64,000 nt of DNA, taken from contig NC_085118.1 in NCBI RefSeq assembly GCF_030269925.1, forward strand, positions 15,373,001 through 15,437,000, written 5' to 3'. Under the pieces are notes generated by a model that did no database searches, was not told where the DNA came from, and saw only the letters and a program-made list of their open reading frames with translations. Position numbers and translations under genes: made by a program. This document shows positions 26,201 to 41,200 of the stretch, piece after piece. The stretch is from Bombyx mori (Eukaryota; Arthropoda; Insecta; Lepidoptera; Bombycidae). Numbering within the stretch: the first letter of the stretch is position 1; each line of letters begins with the position of its first letter.

Positions 26201-29200
26201 TCTACAACATTGCATCCAGACTTCACGGCACTCTCAAAGGACTTTAACGAGTTTAAATCATTTGTAATGGCTACTCTGTCAAACATCAAAAGTCAATTAG
26301 AATTAATCTCATTAGGCTTGGATCGGCATGAAACTGCTATGAGGAGGAAGGTTCTGTTGATACATGGAATACCAGAAAAACAAAATGAAAATCTGCATAG
26401 CACCGTTCTTGCATTGACCAACGACCAATTGAAATTGACAGATTTTAAAACCGATTGTGTTAGTGTTTGTCACAGACTTGGCGCCTCGCAGGGTAAACCT
26501 CGCCCAGTGTTAGTAAGATTTATGAATATCGAGTCACGTCAGGCAGTATGGGACAGCAAGACTTCCTTAAAGGGCACGGGCGTCACTATTTCTGAGTTCC
26601 TTACGAAAATAAGGCATGGTGTATTTTTGTCAGCCCGAAAGCATTTTGGCGTTCAACGCTGTTGGTCAGCCGACGGTAAAATAATGTTAGTTCTACCTGA
26701 TAAATCGCGTTATAAGATTGAATCTATGAATGAACTACAGGCCCTTATAAAGAAATACCCAATAATATGTACTGACGCGGTAGAATCAGCAGTGCAAGGC
26801 AAGCCGTCTACACCAAAACTTGCGGACGCGCATGTGAAGACGATAACTAAAATGACCAGAAAAGGCCGGCGCTGAAATTGATGTTTTAGGATAAATGGCA
26901 TAACAATTTTATTATTTCTACTCCCATACCAACGTTACATAGTCGCTTAATGTATTTTACTGTTGTGTCTTGTGCTTGAACATTTTGTTTGTTATGTTTT
27001 TATTCTATTTTGACACTAATTCACTACGTAATTTGTTTTGTAAATTTTTGTTAACCATTTTATTGTTATAAACGAACATATCCTTAAGTTAACCTAAATT
27101 TAACTAAATCTGTCATTGTTTTGTTTACAAGTTACTACGATGATATTTGTCCAGTTGGCTATGTTTTTGTTAGCAGGATGGTAGCACTGAGGAGTAACTT
27201 ATCCATAGATTCTTCGCTTTAGTTGTGACCATAGACTATACCTTAATATTTGTAATTTTTGGCATTGGCGTATAAAACTTTCAGCCTACGACAAATATCC
27301 ATAGATTAATTTCTGATATTATCTAGTATAGTGTTGCTTATTTTAATATGCTCTTTTACTAAAAATTTTATATTTAAGAACACATTTCCAAGTCACTGTC
27401 TACACTGTGAGCTATTCTTTTTTTTTTAACATGTAAATTAATTCATTGATGTTAATGTATCTATCTACACGTCTAAATCTGTGTAATTAACACATGTTAA
27501 AGAATCTCTTCCAGGTTTATTGATTGATCAGTTGAGCCGGGAGTTAATTGCTAGTTTATTGATTAAGAGTAATATTATATACGTGTTTATTTGTTTTTAG
27601 TTTACCTATTATATTAATTGTATTATTTTCATTTTGTTATATTATATTAATAGTGTATGTTATTTAAGTATTATTATTATTATTATTAAGTTACCATATT
27701 ATTATGAATAATAATTTATTTAGTTATGAAACATTTTTCTCCTGCTCTTCGTCTGAAAGCAGTTTTTTGAGTGCTGATGATGGCAATGATTCATGTACCT
27801 CAATACATCTGCACGATGAGATTTCTGCTGAACTATCCTCGTTCCCTAACAACCTAAATATTGCACATGTAAATGTTCAAAGTATTCCGCGTCATTATTC
27901 AGATCTTCTGGCATCTATTAGCAGCAATACTCTTGACGCTTTACTGATTTCTGAATCATTTCTTAAACCATCCATTCCATCGGTTCAATACGCAATTCCC
28001 GGCTTTGTATTAATTCGTAATGACAGAGTGGGCAAAGGTTGTGGAGGCGTAGCAATCTATTTGCGAAGCGGGATCGAGTTCAGAATTGTAAGTGTGTCTC
28101 CATCTCAGTATTCTGAATCCGCTGAACATCTTTTAATCGAATTGACACTGCATTGCACTAAAATTTTACTAGGTGTTTTTTACAGTCCTAATCTTCGTGT
28201 TAATTATTTTGAATGTCTTGATGAATTGCTGTCTAATCACTGTTCTTTGGCCGATCATATTATTGTGATGGGGGATTTTAATACTTGCATGCTGAAGAAT
28301 GATTTTCGATCTAAACAACTATTATCTGTTTTAAGTTCTCATAATCTCAGGATATTGCCTGTTTCAGCCACTCACCATTTTCCAAATTGCACTCCCTCTC
28401 TATTAGATTTGATGATGGTATCTTCTTCTAGTAGTATTGACACTCATGGTCAAATAACCGCTTCATTTTCATACCATGACTTGATTTTCTTATCTCTCCG
28501 TGTGCGGGCTCCTAAGCGTAAGTCTGAGTTTCTATTTCTTCGCAGTTACAAAGGCATTAACATGGAGGCATTGAGACGTGATGCAGGCTTAATCGATTGG
28601 AGGCCGCTATTCAATGAATTGGATATAGATGGAAAGGTAGCATTTTTCACGGAGTCGATTTTAGAATTATACGACCATCACGCTCCCATCAAGCGTGTCA
28701 AAATCAAACATAAGCCAGCGCCTTGGTTATCTCCTGAAATTAAGCAATGGATGGTCTGCCGAGATAAAGCTCGAAAGAGGCTAAAACGTCAACCGTCCGA
28801 GCGCAATCTAACATACTATAAACTATTACGTAATCGGTGCAATCGCCTATGTCGAGATGCCAAGAGACGCCATTTCCATGATTCTCTCATAAATCGTAAG
28901 TCTTCTGATGTATGGAAATTTTTGAAATCCGTAGGCATAGGAAAAGCATCATCTACGTCCTGCGGCGGTCTCGATTTAAACGCACTCAACAAACATTTTT
29001 CTACACCCTCTTTCTCAGTTGATCAGTGTCGTAAATCGAGAACTTTGCAAACGTTACTTAATCTCCCTTTGCCTAAACATTCTTCCTTTAAGTTTCAGTC
29101 AGTATCGACCAATGATGTTCGTAAAGCTATTTTATCTATTTCTTCCCATGCTGTAGGTAGTGACAACTTATGCTCTAAAATGCTTATCCCCATTCTGGAT

Positions 29201-32200
29201 ATACTACTTCCTTGTTTAACGAACATAATTAACCATTCCTTACAATCTGGATCCTTTCCTAAATCCTGGAAATCCGCTAATATTATCCCTTTACCTAAAA
29301 CCAGCAATCCTTCGTCTTTGTCACATTATCGTCCTATCTCCATACTTCCTTTTCTCTCGAAAGTGTTGGAGCACATTGTTCACAAGCAACTACAAAATTT
29401 CCTCTTCTCCAATAATATTCTTAGCAACTTTCAATCAGGTTTCCGATCGGGACACAGCACGGTGTCTGCGTTGCTGAAAGTGACAGATGACATTCGATGG
29501 GCAATTGAAAACCAATCCCTAACCATTCTTGTACTACTTGACTTCAGTAACGCATTCAACTGCGTGGATCTTGATATCCTGCTCGGTATTCTTCGATCCC
29601 ATAACATTACTACTTCTGCCCTAAGGTGGTTTGATTCATATCTTCGGGGCCGTTCACAACGCACACGTCAAAATGAATCCTTCTCAGACTGGGTTGCTGT
29701 TGATGCTGGCGTGCCTCAGGGTGGTGTTCTCTCTCCTCTTCTTTTCTCAGTGTTTATTAACACAGTCACTACTCTGATATCCTCAAATTTTCATCTTTAT
29801 GCAGATGATTTGCAAATTTACCATCACTGCGCACCTAGTGAAATTGATGGAGCAATCAAGGATGTTAATTGTGATTTGGAAAACATTCATGAATGGGCAA
29901 CGTCTCATGGACTCTTACTCAATGCCAACAAAACACAGGCCATCATAATTGGTAGTAGATATGCTATTCGTGCATTAAATCATTCTGCAATTGGATCTCT
30001 CATATTGAATGGCCAACCAATTGTATTTAGTGAAACTGTTAAAAACCTTGGCGTTACCTTTAACTCTTTCTTAAGCTGGAATGAGCAGGTTAACAATGTT
30101 AGCAGCAAAGTTAACTTTGCATTCCATTCACTCAAATGTCTCCAATATTTTTTGCCTTTGGAAACTAAAATTTCTCTTGTTCAAAGTCTAATTTTACCCA
30201 TTTTGGACTACGCTGATGCTTGCTACTTGGATGCCACTGAGGAGCTTCTCAATAAGCTTGAGCGTTTGCAAAATTTGTGCATCCGTTTTATTTTTGGTCT
30301 CAAAAAATATGATCATATTTCTGAATTTCGCAAAAAGCTCAAGTGGCTCCCAGTCCGTTTCCGCAGAAATACTAGAATGTTGTGCTTCCTATTTAATATC
30401 CTACATAATCCCAACTACCCACAATATTTACGTGATCGCTTTACCTATGCCCGTCCCTCCATTGCTCCTTGTAGAACACACATTAAAACTCTCCTCAAAT
30501 GCCCTGTTCATAAAACACATGCTTACGCAAAATCGTTTTCTGTACAAGCAGTTATACTTTGGAATTCCCTCCCTCCAAGCATACGAGCGTGCAAAACCAT
30601 AGCAGCATTCAAGAAATCTGTTAAGGAACATTATTTATCCTTACCATCTTAAATAAATTATATATATTTGTATAATGTATTATAATATAAAGTAAGTATA
30701 TGTGTGTATGTTATATATATGTATGTGTGTGTGTGTGTGTGTGTATTTGTATGTATATATATTGTTTTGTATCTTGTAATATGTATATATTACTATATGC
30801 AATGTTTACTGTATGCACTAGGTTTGTGTTCCTAATTCTTCTTTCCTTTTGCGGGCCTACTGGAAGAGATTTCAGCATGAAATAAGTAGTGCCCTTGTAC
30901 TCTGTATCCTTATTGACGTGTCTTTTCTAACAGCTGTGTGTACAAAATATATTAAATAAATAAAAATAAATAAATCAATTAAATATAATATAATTAATAC
31001 AATTAAAAAAAACATGAATACAAAAGCAATTTAAGTAATGGCTATATCATTTATTATTAGTTTAGTTTATATGAGATGAAGCCCCTGTGAGGTTTAATGC
31101 CAATAGAGCCCGGCGACTCCACATCGCATCTCTGTCGCGAGTGCTCAAACCAGGTCTCACTATTGAGCTTCATGCGAACGTCAGGCAACAGTACCATATT
31201 TATTTGCAAACAATAATTGAAGTGTCTGTTTGTAATATTGAAATAAACGCTATTTTCTACATGCATATTATTATGAACATAATATATACAGTAATTATAT
31301 CCACCAAAATAACATTTTTTACAATCTTTGGCTGGCTGTCTGTCTGTTTGTTTGTTGCGGCTAATCTCTCGAACGGCTGGACCGATTTTGACGAGACTTT
31401 CACTGATAGGTAGCTGATGATATAAGGAGTAACTTAGGCTAATTTTTTTAGACTAGCTTCGCCCCGCGGCTTCACGCGCGTTACGAAAATAAGCGCGGCT
31501 AACATCGCGAGACTCAGCAATCAATAATAAAATTTAATGTTTCCGAAGCGAAGGCGAAGGCGAAGCGAGGACGGGTCGCTAGTAAAAAATAAATTTTCCA
31601 CTTAATTAACAAATCGAATTATAATATTTTAGGGTGAAACAATAATAGCTATTTAATTATTAACAGGAAAAACTAATAGAATCATTAGAACTTGAATTAG
31701 TGAAGTACGATGAACTGATGGTACTAGTCGAAGAGGAAAGGGCCAGAAAGAAGGCGGAACTGAAAGAGAAAGCGGTAGCGGACGCTGAAGCGGGAGCGGT
31801 CCGCGAGTCCGACAAGCGGCCGGACAAGCGGGACCAGGACTCGGAGTCGGGTACGTCAGCCACTTCCTGCTCCCCACCAAACTCATTAATACGCTTTTTA
31901 TTAGCTTCAGACGTATGTATGTATGTATATTTGTAACGGAATCTTTGAACATGATTTTAACCCCCTTCAAAACGTCGGATTTACTCGTAATTTGATATAT
32001 TTATTAAGGACCGATGACAATTCTTTATTTTTTATCAATTTCAATATTAAAAAAAATAATGAAAAAATTGAAATTCAACTAAAAAATGAAAAATAAATAC
32101 TAGTTTAAAAAAATTAACAAAATACGCTTTTATAGAAAATCCAACTAAAAATAAGAAAATAACTTTTAATTAAAAATAGTGTAAGAAAAAATGATTTTAT

Positions 32201-35200
32201 TGTAAAAAAGCGCGAGGTGCTTTTCAGGATATTATCAAGATAACCCTTCTACTCATATCAGTTCATTAAATAACTTATAACTACTGATACCATACACCCC
32301 ACGCTTTTTTTCAATTCAAATCAAATTTATTTTCTATTTTTAGTTGGATTTTCTATAAAAGCGTATATTGTTAGTTTTTTAAACTATTATTTATTTTACT
32401 GTTCTAATTTTTTTCATTAACACGTTGACTGCCACGTAGGTCACCGGTACCCTACGTAACGTACTGAAGTAATTATGTCGATTTCTCACTTCGTTCTTCG
32501 TACTAAGGCGTCGCAATATTTAATACACTTTAAGAGATCTAAAAGATTTAAACATACATTGAAAACATAAGAAGGCAAAGTTAGGTAAGTAAGCAAAGTC
32601 AGGTTTCGACTGGTGGCGGTGGATCGGTAAGAATGCGACGACCGGTCCGTCTATGCACCGATGTACTCGCGGAATATTATCGCTGCCGCTATACTGCAGT
32701 TATCGCCTGACTCTGCTTGTGAATTAATTTTGTTTAGTGTAAATAATGTTTTGTATGTTGTGTGATAAATGAATGTGCTGATATAAAGTATGTATGCATT
32801 GTTGTGTAGTGTAATTATAATAAAATATTATATAATAAATAAATACATGTGAGTCACCCACACTGCAGCGTGTTTGTAGTTTGTTGGAGGTGTTGTTGTG
32901 TTTACAGAGGAGAGCAGCAGCAGCTGGTCGTCGTCGTCGTCGGGCGCCGTGTACCGGCTGCGGGCGCGCCGCCAGCTGCCCGTCAGCTACCGGAGTCAGG
33001 AGTACGACAGGCTCATCTCCACTGCCATTAAGGTCGGTTTTCCTTTGTGTCTGCGGGGCGGCCACGGGGGTCGCTGAGGTCTCAGTCCCATTGGGGATCG
33101 GTCAGTCTGACCCTTCACGCAGGCAATTGCCAGTGATGATCAGTATCAGTCAGATCAGTCAATATACCATATACAAGATATATATACATTTTACACTAAT
33201 TACACTTAAACTAATAATGTTCAACGACCCAACTAAGAAACGAACTAGGTGTGCTTAGTGCGAGTTTTTTAACGTTCTCGATAGCGTAAAAGTTACTCAA
33301 ATTTGTATGCAGTTGGAACAGCGCCCCTAGCGGCAAACGTACGCAAACTTTTCAACTCCATACAAATTTGAGATAACTTTTACGCTATCGAGAACGTTAA
33401 AAACTCGCACTAAGCGTGTTGTATTTAAAAATTCATTATCCGGAGCCCGCACACTCGCTGTGAGTGCGCACCCGTCCCGCGACTATACGACCTGCCGCCA
33501 GTAATTACATGAATTTGTTCATTGTTGCATGTTAGACTTTAATTACATGCACAATGTTATTCTTTGAACTCTAATTTGATAATAAAAACATCTAATTTGT
33601 GCTCTCGTCACATTTTTTTATTGCTTAGATGGGTGGACGAGCCCACAGCCCACCTGGTGTTAAGTGGTTACTGGAGCCCATAGACATCTACAAAGTAAAT
33701 GCACCACCCACCTTGAGATATAAGTTCTAAGATCTCAGTATAGTTACAACGGCTGCCCCACCCTTCAAACCGAAACGCATTACTGCTTCACGGCAGAAAT
33801 AGGCAGGGCGGTGGTACCTACCCGCGCGGACTCACAAGAGGTCCTACCCCCAGTAATTACGTAAATTCAGTTTAGTTTAGTTCAACTGTTAATGTAGTTA
33901 GGGGCCTGACCTAAGATGGAACTACAGCCATCATCATTTTGTTATTGAAATATAATATTATTGGCTTTAGAGATTTGTAGTAGCTACTAAAGGGGACATG
34001 TCCTTCATTGATAAAGTTAATTATAGTAATTACTAGCTGTATCCGTCCGCTTCGCTGGGCATTTAAAATTATCATTATTTCTCACCCCCACAAAGATTCT
34101 CATCATTAACGCCCCTGCAACTGGTGTAGGGAGTCCAACGCTCATATAAATATCAGCCTATCCATTAATAACGTGTATTTTCTACATGGATACCAAGTTT
34201 CAAGTCAATCGGATGCATGGTTCAGTAGTTATAACGGAACATCCGTGAAAATCACTATAGATTTGTATATTAGTAATTATTACTGATTTGAGCCCACCTC
34301 GGGGTGCGCATGCCGGCGGCGACAAGACACGCCATGGCTTCATAGTGTGTGGTTTCCGCACAGGAGGAGTACGTGGAGCCGACCACGAGCGCCGGGAACC
34401 AGGGTCGGGGGAAGGACATCTCCACCATCATCGAAGCTGCCGAGGAAGAGAAGCTGAAGGCAGAGCGCGAGGCTGTGGAGCAGGTGAGCTCAACAATCTA
34501 TATATCGACGCTTGAAAGGCAAACGTGACTAAGCGACAATAACTGCTTTGTACATAAATGATAGGCAATAACCATATTCGATGCGCAAAAAATATATATT
34601 TCTAGGTCTATTAAAATCATTTCAATCCTACAGCTAGATTCGTTAAAATAGAATTTTTTTCAGGTATTTTAACTTTAGATTAGTCTACTGTAAAGTTCAC
34701 GCATTGTCGCTTAGTCACGTTTGCCTTTCAAGCGTCGATATATAAAAATGAATTGCTGTTCGTTAGTCTCGCTCAAACTCGAGAGCGGCTGGACCGATTT
34801 AGCTAATTTTGGTCTTGAATTATTTGTGGAAGTCCAGAGAAGGTTTAAAAGGTAGATAAAAATATGGAATTAAATAAAAATAACCATTTTGTTTTTCCGT
34901 TGATGTGTCCCCCGTCGGACGGATTCCTTTGGTTTGTTTTAAGTTTATTTTATACAAAAGTTTAGGTCTTTTATTTACCGATTGAGGCACTACGAAGTCT
35001 GCCGAGTCAGCTAGTACTAAACTATTTTGCATGTCTCAACAAATCCACAGCGCTTCGTGCCAGGTTTTTTAATTTCTTTTTATTGCTTAAATGGGTGGAC
35101 GAGCTGACAGCCCAGCTGGTTACTGGAGTCCATAGACATTTACGACGTAAATGCGCCACCCACCATGAAGTATAAGGTCTCAAGTATAGTTACAACGGCT

Positions 35201-38200
35201 GCCCCACCCTTCAAACTGAAACGCATTGCTGCTTTACGGCAGAAATAAGCAGGGTGGTGGTACCTACCCGCGCGGATGAGGTTCTACCACCAGTAGAAGA
35301 GTGTTAGTGAACCTTTAATATTGTTCCAGGGTAAACCTTTAGAATCGAAGAAGATGAAGAGGAAACAGCGCCGCAAGCCGAGGAAGCTGAACTCGCTCGA
35401 CGTGCCCTCGGAGGACGACGACGAAACCGACGAAGACTTCAAAGATGTCGGGTACTTAGAGAGGGCTCTGTGTTGACACCCGCTGGCCTCCAGGAGCGAT
35501 ACGGAAGTGGGGTCACTTTAAATTGGCCCGAGAATTAGAAATACTGTTACGACTCAATCTCCTATATTTTTTAATTCAGATAACTACTTCCGATACTCCA
35601 TTTATTGTAAAACGACTCAAGTGTATCATCTCTCTTAGGCTAATTGCATTCTTAGAAGTTGTAAAAGCTACACCAAAAGTGCTAGATGACGGTAACCACT
35701 TACTGTCACATTTAAGTTCCTTTGTATTCGAAGTAGCGACAGTGTGATCATAAAACATTGATACACGAGCTGACGGGCCACCCGGTGTTAAGTTGTTACC
35801 GGGTCTGATTACTGTCGATTCGGTTAATATCAATCTTTGTAATAATGTTTTTTTATTGTTTAGATTGGTGGACGAGCTCACAGCCCACCTGATGTTAAGT
35901 GGTTACTGGAGCCCATAAACATTACAACGTAAATGCGCCACCCACCTTGAGGTATAAGTTCTAAGATCTCAGTATAGTTACAACGGCTACCCCACCCTTC
36001 AGACCGAAACGCATTACTGCTTCACGGCGGAAATAGGCGGGGTGGTGGTACCTACCCGTGCGGACTCACAAGAGGTCCTACCACCAGTATGTTGATTGTT
36101 TACAGCATGGAATCCTCGTCAGAAGAGATATCGTCGTCGGCTGAGAGGGAGTCGACCGAATCTCGTTCGTCGGACTCACTGCCGATCAGAAGAACCGGTA
36201 GAACTGATAAGAAAGGTATTCATAAGCTTCATTCACACTTACTGTATACTGTAGTCTGGTAGGACGGTTAATCTTACTGAATCTGATAAATTCAACGGGA
36301 TAAATATGACGATGACTTTTAAGGAACTCTTGAGTCGAGACAAATATTTCCTGGTGTTAAAAACGGAAGATCAACCTTTTGCATAAACTGTTATCACAAA
36401 ATATTTTGGGCGATTTTCGATAATTTTCCCAAATAATTACAATTTGTGTAACGGTGCTACGAATCTTTTTTATATTTATTTATTTTATTTATTAGGCACA
36501 CAATGGACATTACAAAGTTAAAAAGATACACAATAAGTAACAACAAGTAAAAAAAAATCTGAGTTGTAACATAAGCCATGTGCTCACCACCAAACAAGAC
36601 AAATGTGCTGAGTTCGTACACAATGTTCTTTGCCACTACTGGACAAAACAACACGATAACGATAACCAATCTAACTTATAATATAAGGAAATAATTTTAC
36701 ACACAAGGAGAAAACATGTTGCCCCGACCCCAGGTGACTGGGAGAAGGCCAGGAGAATGAGAAGGGAGAATTGAATGGTGGGGCAGTCGTTGTAGCTATA
36801 CTGAGACCTATAAGAGAGAGACTTATATCTCAAGGTGGGTGGCGCATTCACGGTTGTAGATGTTTATGGGCTCCAGTAACCACTTAACACTAGGTGGGCT
36901 CGTCCACCAATTTAAGAAATAAAAAAAAATAAAAAAAATAAGTTTGCATGTGAACGTTTCCAGAACGTCCGAAACTGGTGGAGTCTTCTCCCGAAGTGAA
37001 GAAGAAGAAGAAGGGAGTGTTCACGGACAGCTCCAGTGAGGCCGCCGAGCACAAGGAGTGGAAGGCTAAGAAAAAGTACGCGCTCTCTCTGTGTTCCGAG
37101 ACTAGACATCTATACATATATCTTCCTTTATAAAAACACTATAGTAGAATTATGTTGTCCGTGCAGTTGGGGTCATAAAAAATCGGAGCGGTGAAGCGAG
37201 TATTTCGCTCTCTCTTCCACTCACGAGCCTTATGGACGGGCATAGTGATGCGCATTATTGTTGTCGATAAGCGTTATCGATAGTGTATTTAATTTTGTCA
37301 TTTTGTCATTAACCCAGTGATAAAAATGAAAGAAAAAATCACTTATCCGCAGCAGGTTAACGAGAACGGCAGAAATAAACACTTTGTAACTTTTCGGGAT
37401 CTATTCTCATTTCAGTGAAAAAAATTTAACACATTGTTTATAAAAACACGTGTAAATATTATTTTGAATAAATTCTGCCGTTTTGATACAAAACAAAGGA
37501 GTAGCCATTGTGTCACTAAAGAAATTCAGAGAACGAATGCATAAAAACACACTTCTCTTCGACATAATGTACAATTTGCAGGTAAGTACAAATGACTCAT
37601 AACTCGACGAGCGAATTAACCCTCAGACACAGCCCACTGAGTTTTTCGCTGGGTCTTCTCAGTGGGTCGCGTTTCCGATCCGGTGGTAGATTCTGCGAAG
37701 CACGGCTCTTGCTAGGGCCAGTGCCCCGTGAGCTCACTTACATATTAAGGCGAAGCTGAAATAGCCTCTCAAGGCTATCAGCATAGGTAGGAAAAAAAAT
37801 TTGTTATTTTATGATCATAAGTAAATATTCCTTACGTCAGTTTGAAGCTTTCACCAAGTCAATACATTAAAACGTCCTCTCCATTCTCTCGACAAACCGA
37901 AGGAGGGTAGTCATCCGGCTGGTGGCGCTAGTGGTATCGTTGTTAAAGCTCAGTACATTATGTTGATTGTTCCAGATCGAAAGAGAAGCGTCGCGACCGT
38001 TCCAAGGGCGGCAAGAGTCGCAAGCGGCGCGGCAGCGGCGGGCGGGGCTCGGCGCGCGTGCTGTACGGCGGCCTGTCCGACCACGAGCCGGGCGCGCCCG
38101 CCGCACGCACGCGGCACCGCAAGATCGACTACACAGAGATGCCCAACACAGAGTCCGAGGAGGTCAGCCCGCCCTCATTGTACTCAATATATCGAGCCGA

Positions 38201-41200
38201 AACGAGCTCATAGTGTCTCGACAGTGCTATCAACATATACGATCAAGTTAACATGAAAAAAAGTCTTTATTAGCAATTTAATACAATTTTTTAATTTTTT
38301 TACTATTTGATGATAGCTGGATCGACGTACCGTAAAGCTGTTAAATTCAGCAGACATTAAATTCATTTCAAACAATACGAAAAAAAAAAACTATTTTACT
38401 AGGAACAAGGCTCAAAAACTGAAAACAAGCTTTAACTCATTACAGAGAATGCTAGGTACTAAATTTGAGTTTTACTACAAATACAAAAAGAAACTGTTTG
38501 ATGTGCCGACACAAGCAGAGCGGCGTTGGCGGAGTGTTTATATGCGTATTTTAATCAACTGACATCTCGTGACCTTTTTGAGTTGTCTGAACTCGATTAA
38601 GCCGGACGCATCATCATGTTTGCTGCACTATCTATTAAGCTTTGCGTTGTTATCCAAATGTTTAATAAGATAAATGTAAAATTCGTCCCTCAAATTGCTG
38701 TCCATAGACTCCAGTATGTTTAAACAAATACAAAGTTGTGTAACACGACGCAGGAGATGCACAAGTCGAGCGGCAAGCACATGCCGGACAGCTCGGACGA
38801 GTTCAAGCTGGAGGACTCGGAGGCGTCGTCGGACTCCGGGGACGACTCCCGCAAGCAGAGGGCGCTGGCCGACCTCATCCACAAGACCGCCGTCGTGCCC
38901 ATCGAGAAGCTGCCCGACCACGTCGCCAAGGCCAAGGCCGAGGAGCTACAGAACCACCTCAGTGAGTTGCTACTGTTGCGATGTTGCGAGCGACACTAGA
39001 TACCGGAAACCTACGTAGCATTCTGTGGCATTTTTATATCGACAGAAGAAAGCGGAAAATTGTCGTTATTTGAAAAACTCAAGTTTACACTAGAGTCAAA
39101 ACTATTTCAACAATTCATAATTAATATTATGCTAGCTGACCCTAGATTTCGTAGTGCCTCAATCGAAAAATAAAAGACCTAAACTTTTGTATAAAATAAA
39201 CTTAAACCAAACAAAAGAAATCCGTCTGACGGGGGACACATCAAAGGGAAAACATTTTTATTTAATTCCGAGCATTTTCATATTTATCTATCTTTTCCTT
39301 CTAACCTTCTCTGGACTTCCACAAATAATTCAAGATATAATTTAGCCAAATCGGTCCAGCCGTTCTCGAGTTTTAGCGAGACTAACGAACAGCAATGCGT
39401 ATAGATTTCTAAAAAGTTATAAAAAAAAGATGAAAAATTTAATCACAGGAAAACAAGACCTAGACCATTCGAAGCGGTATTTTAATTTTTTATACCCGAA
39501 TATTGTGAAAAGTGATTTAAACCCAAGATGCAGTCACTGTAATAATTGGACAGAAATGTTTCAAGTTTTCTATTATTCAACTTCATCTATTACAAAAATA
39601 ATTTATTGTGATCAATGCAGTTTTGTTATTGTACTACTAGTATTCCAAATTAACATTATCAAAGTTAATCTGTCTTTTAATGTCCCAGTGTTGATGACCA
39701 TGGGCCTCCGCTTACACGAGATATAGCTTAGCCAATGAACCAACTCGCTTTTAAAAATTATTTTTTAAAGCCATTCTCTTACATGTACTAGATATACTTA
39801 CGCAAGTTATACTCTATTGGATATTGCCATACGAAATTCTATTCTATTCTTGTTAAAGGATAAAAGTCTGACCGAGTCTCAATCTCATTGCTTTATCTTT
39901 TGTGCAAACCTTTAAATTAGTTACGGCTTTTGTTTAGTCAAGTTACATGCTGTAACGGTGTTGTCCACAGGCGCGCAGCTGGCGGGCGGGGTGCGGGCGG
40001 CGCGGGGGCGCGGGGGGCGGGGGGCGCGCGGCTCCAGGTACAAAACCAACTAAATGACGTCACAACGGACTGTAAATATGACGCGGATGACGTCACCGGC
40101 AACTACGTGTAACTCGGTGACCCCTAGGAGACACGTCAAATCGAAATGAGTTCGACGGATAATTTATTTATTTGCTTCTTAGATGGATGGACGAGTTTAC
40201 ATCCCACCTGGTGTTAAGTGGTTACTGGAGCCCATGGACATCTACAACGTAAATGTGCCACCCACCTTGAGATATAAGTTCGAAGGTCTCGAGTATAGTT
40301 ACAACGGCTGCTCCACCCTTCAAACCGAAACGCAATTCTGCTTCACAGCAGAAATAGGCAGGGCGGTGGTACCTACTCGTGCGGACTCACAAGAGGTCTT
40401 ACCACCATTAATTACGCAAATTATAATTTTGCAGGTTTGATTTTATTACACGATGTTATTCCTTCACCGTGGAAGTCAATCGTGAACATTTGCTAAGTAC
40501 GTATTACATTAGAAAAATTCGTACCCGCCTGCGGGATTCGAACACTGGTGCATCGTTACATACGAATGCACCGGACGTCTTATCCTTTGGGCCACGATGA
40601 TATATAATTGATCTATTGGTTCAAAGCTAAGTTTTCTGTGGACACAAGAATCTAAATATTATTACTAACGTCTCTTTATGTACGTACTAAGTGGTGTGCG
40701 GCGCAGGGGCGCGGGGCGCGGGCGGCGGGGGCGCGGCGCGGCGGCGGACGCACACACGGACGAGGCGCTCGCCAAGCTCGTCGGCGTCAAGATCAAAGGT
40801 TCACTCATTCTATTTCTATTTATTCTATTTATCGGTCTATTTATGGCGCGAGGTGGTCGTGCCTTCCGTTGCTGGACAGCCGTGGTCTAGCCGGACGGAC
40901 GACGGGTACTGACTCGTGTATACGGTTTCGCTATGTCATATACGTCACCTAATGCATTGTGCGCAACCCGATGAAAGAGTTCATACCTTTTTTTTTTTTT
41001 ATTGCCTTTGTAGGCAGACGAGCGTACGGCCCACCTGATGGTAAGTGGTTACCGTCGCCTATGGACTTCAGCAATGCCAGGAGCAGAGCCAAGCCGCTGC
41101 CTACTGCACAATACTCTCCACAAGCCTCGTTTGAAGAAGGACATGTCATAGCGTTCGAGAAACACCGTGGAAGGGAGCTTATTCCATAGCCGGACGGTAC

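Larger units (their letters stand above)
25800..30974 (+). mobile_element. apparently intact non-LTR retrotransposon (LINE family A)
   Basis: The element of about 5.2 kb sits in RSF1 intron 10 in the same orientation as the gene. It carries a putative 5' UTR, an ORF1 protein (26102-26875), a spacer of about 830 bp, a full endonuclease/reverse-transcriptase ORF2 (27704-30652) and a 3' UTR ending in AAATAAATAAAAATAAATAA. The exact 5' end is uncertain because I could not fix a target-site duplication. Open ORFs of expected length and a clean tail indicate a recent insertion. The reverse transcriptase resembles the CR1/L2/Jockey group; clade is not resolved by eye. Confidence 0.85.
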
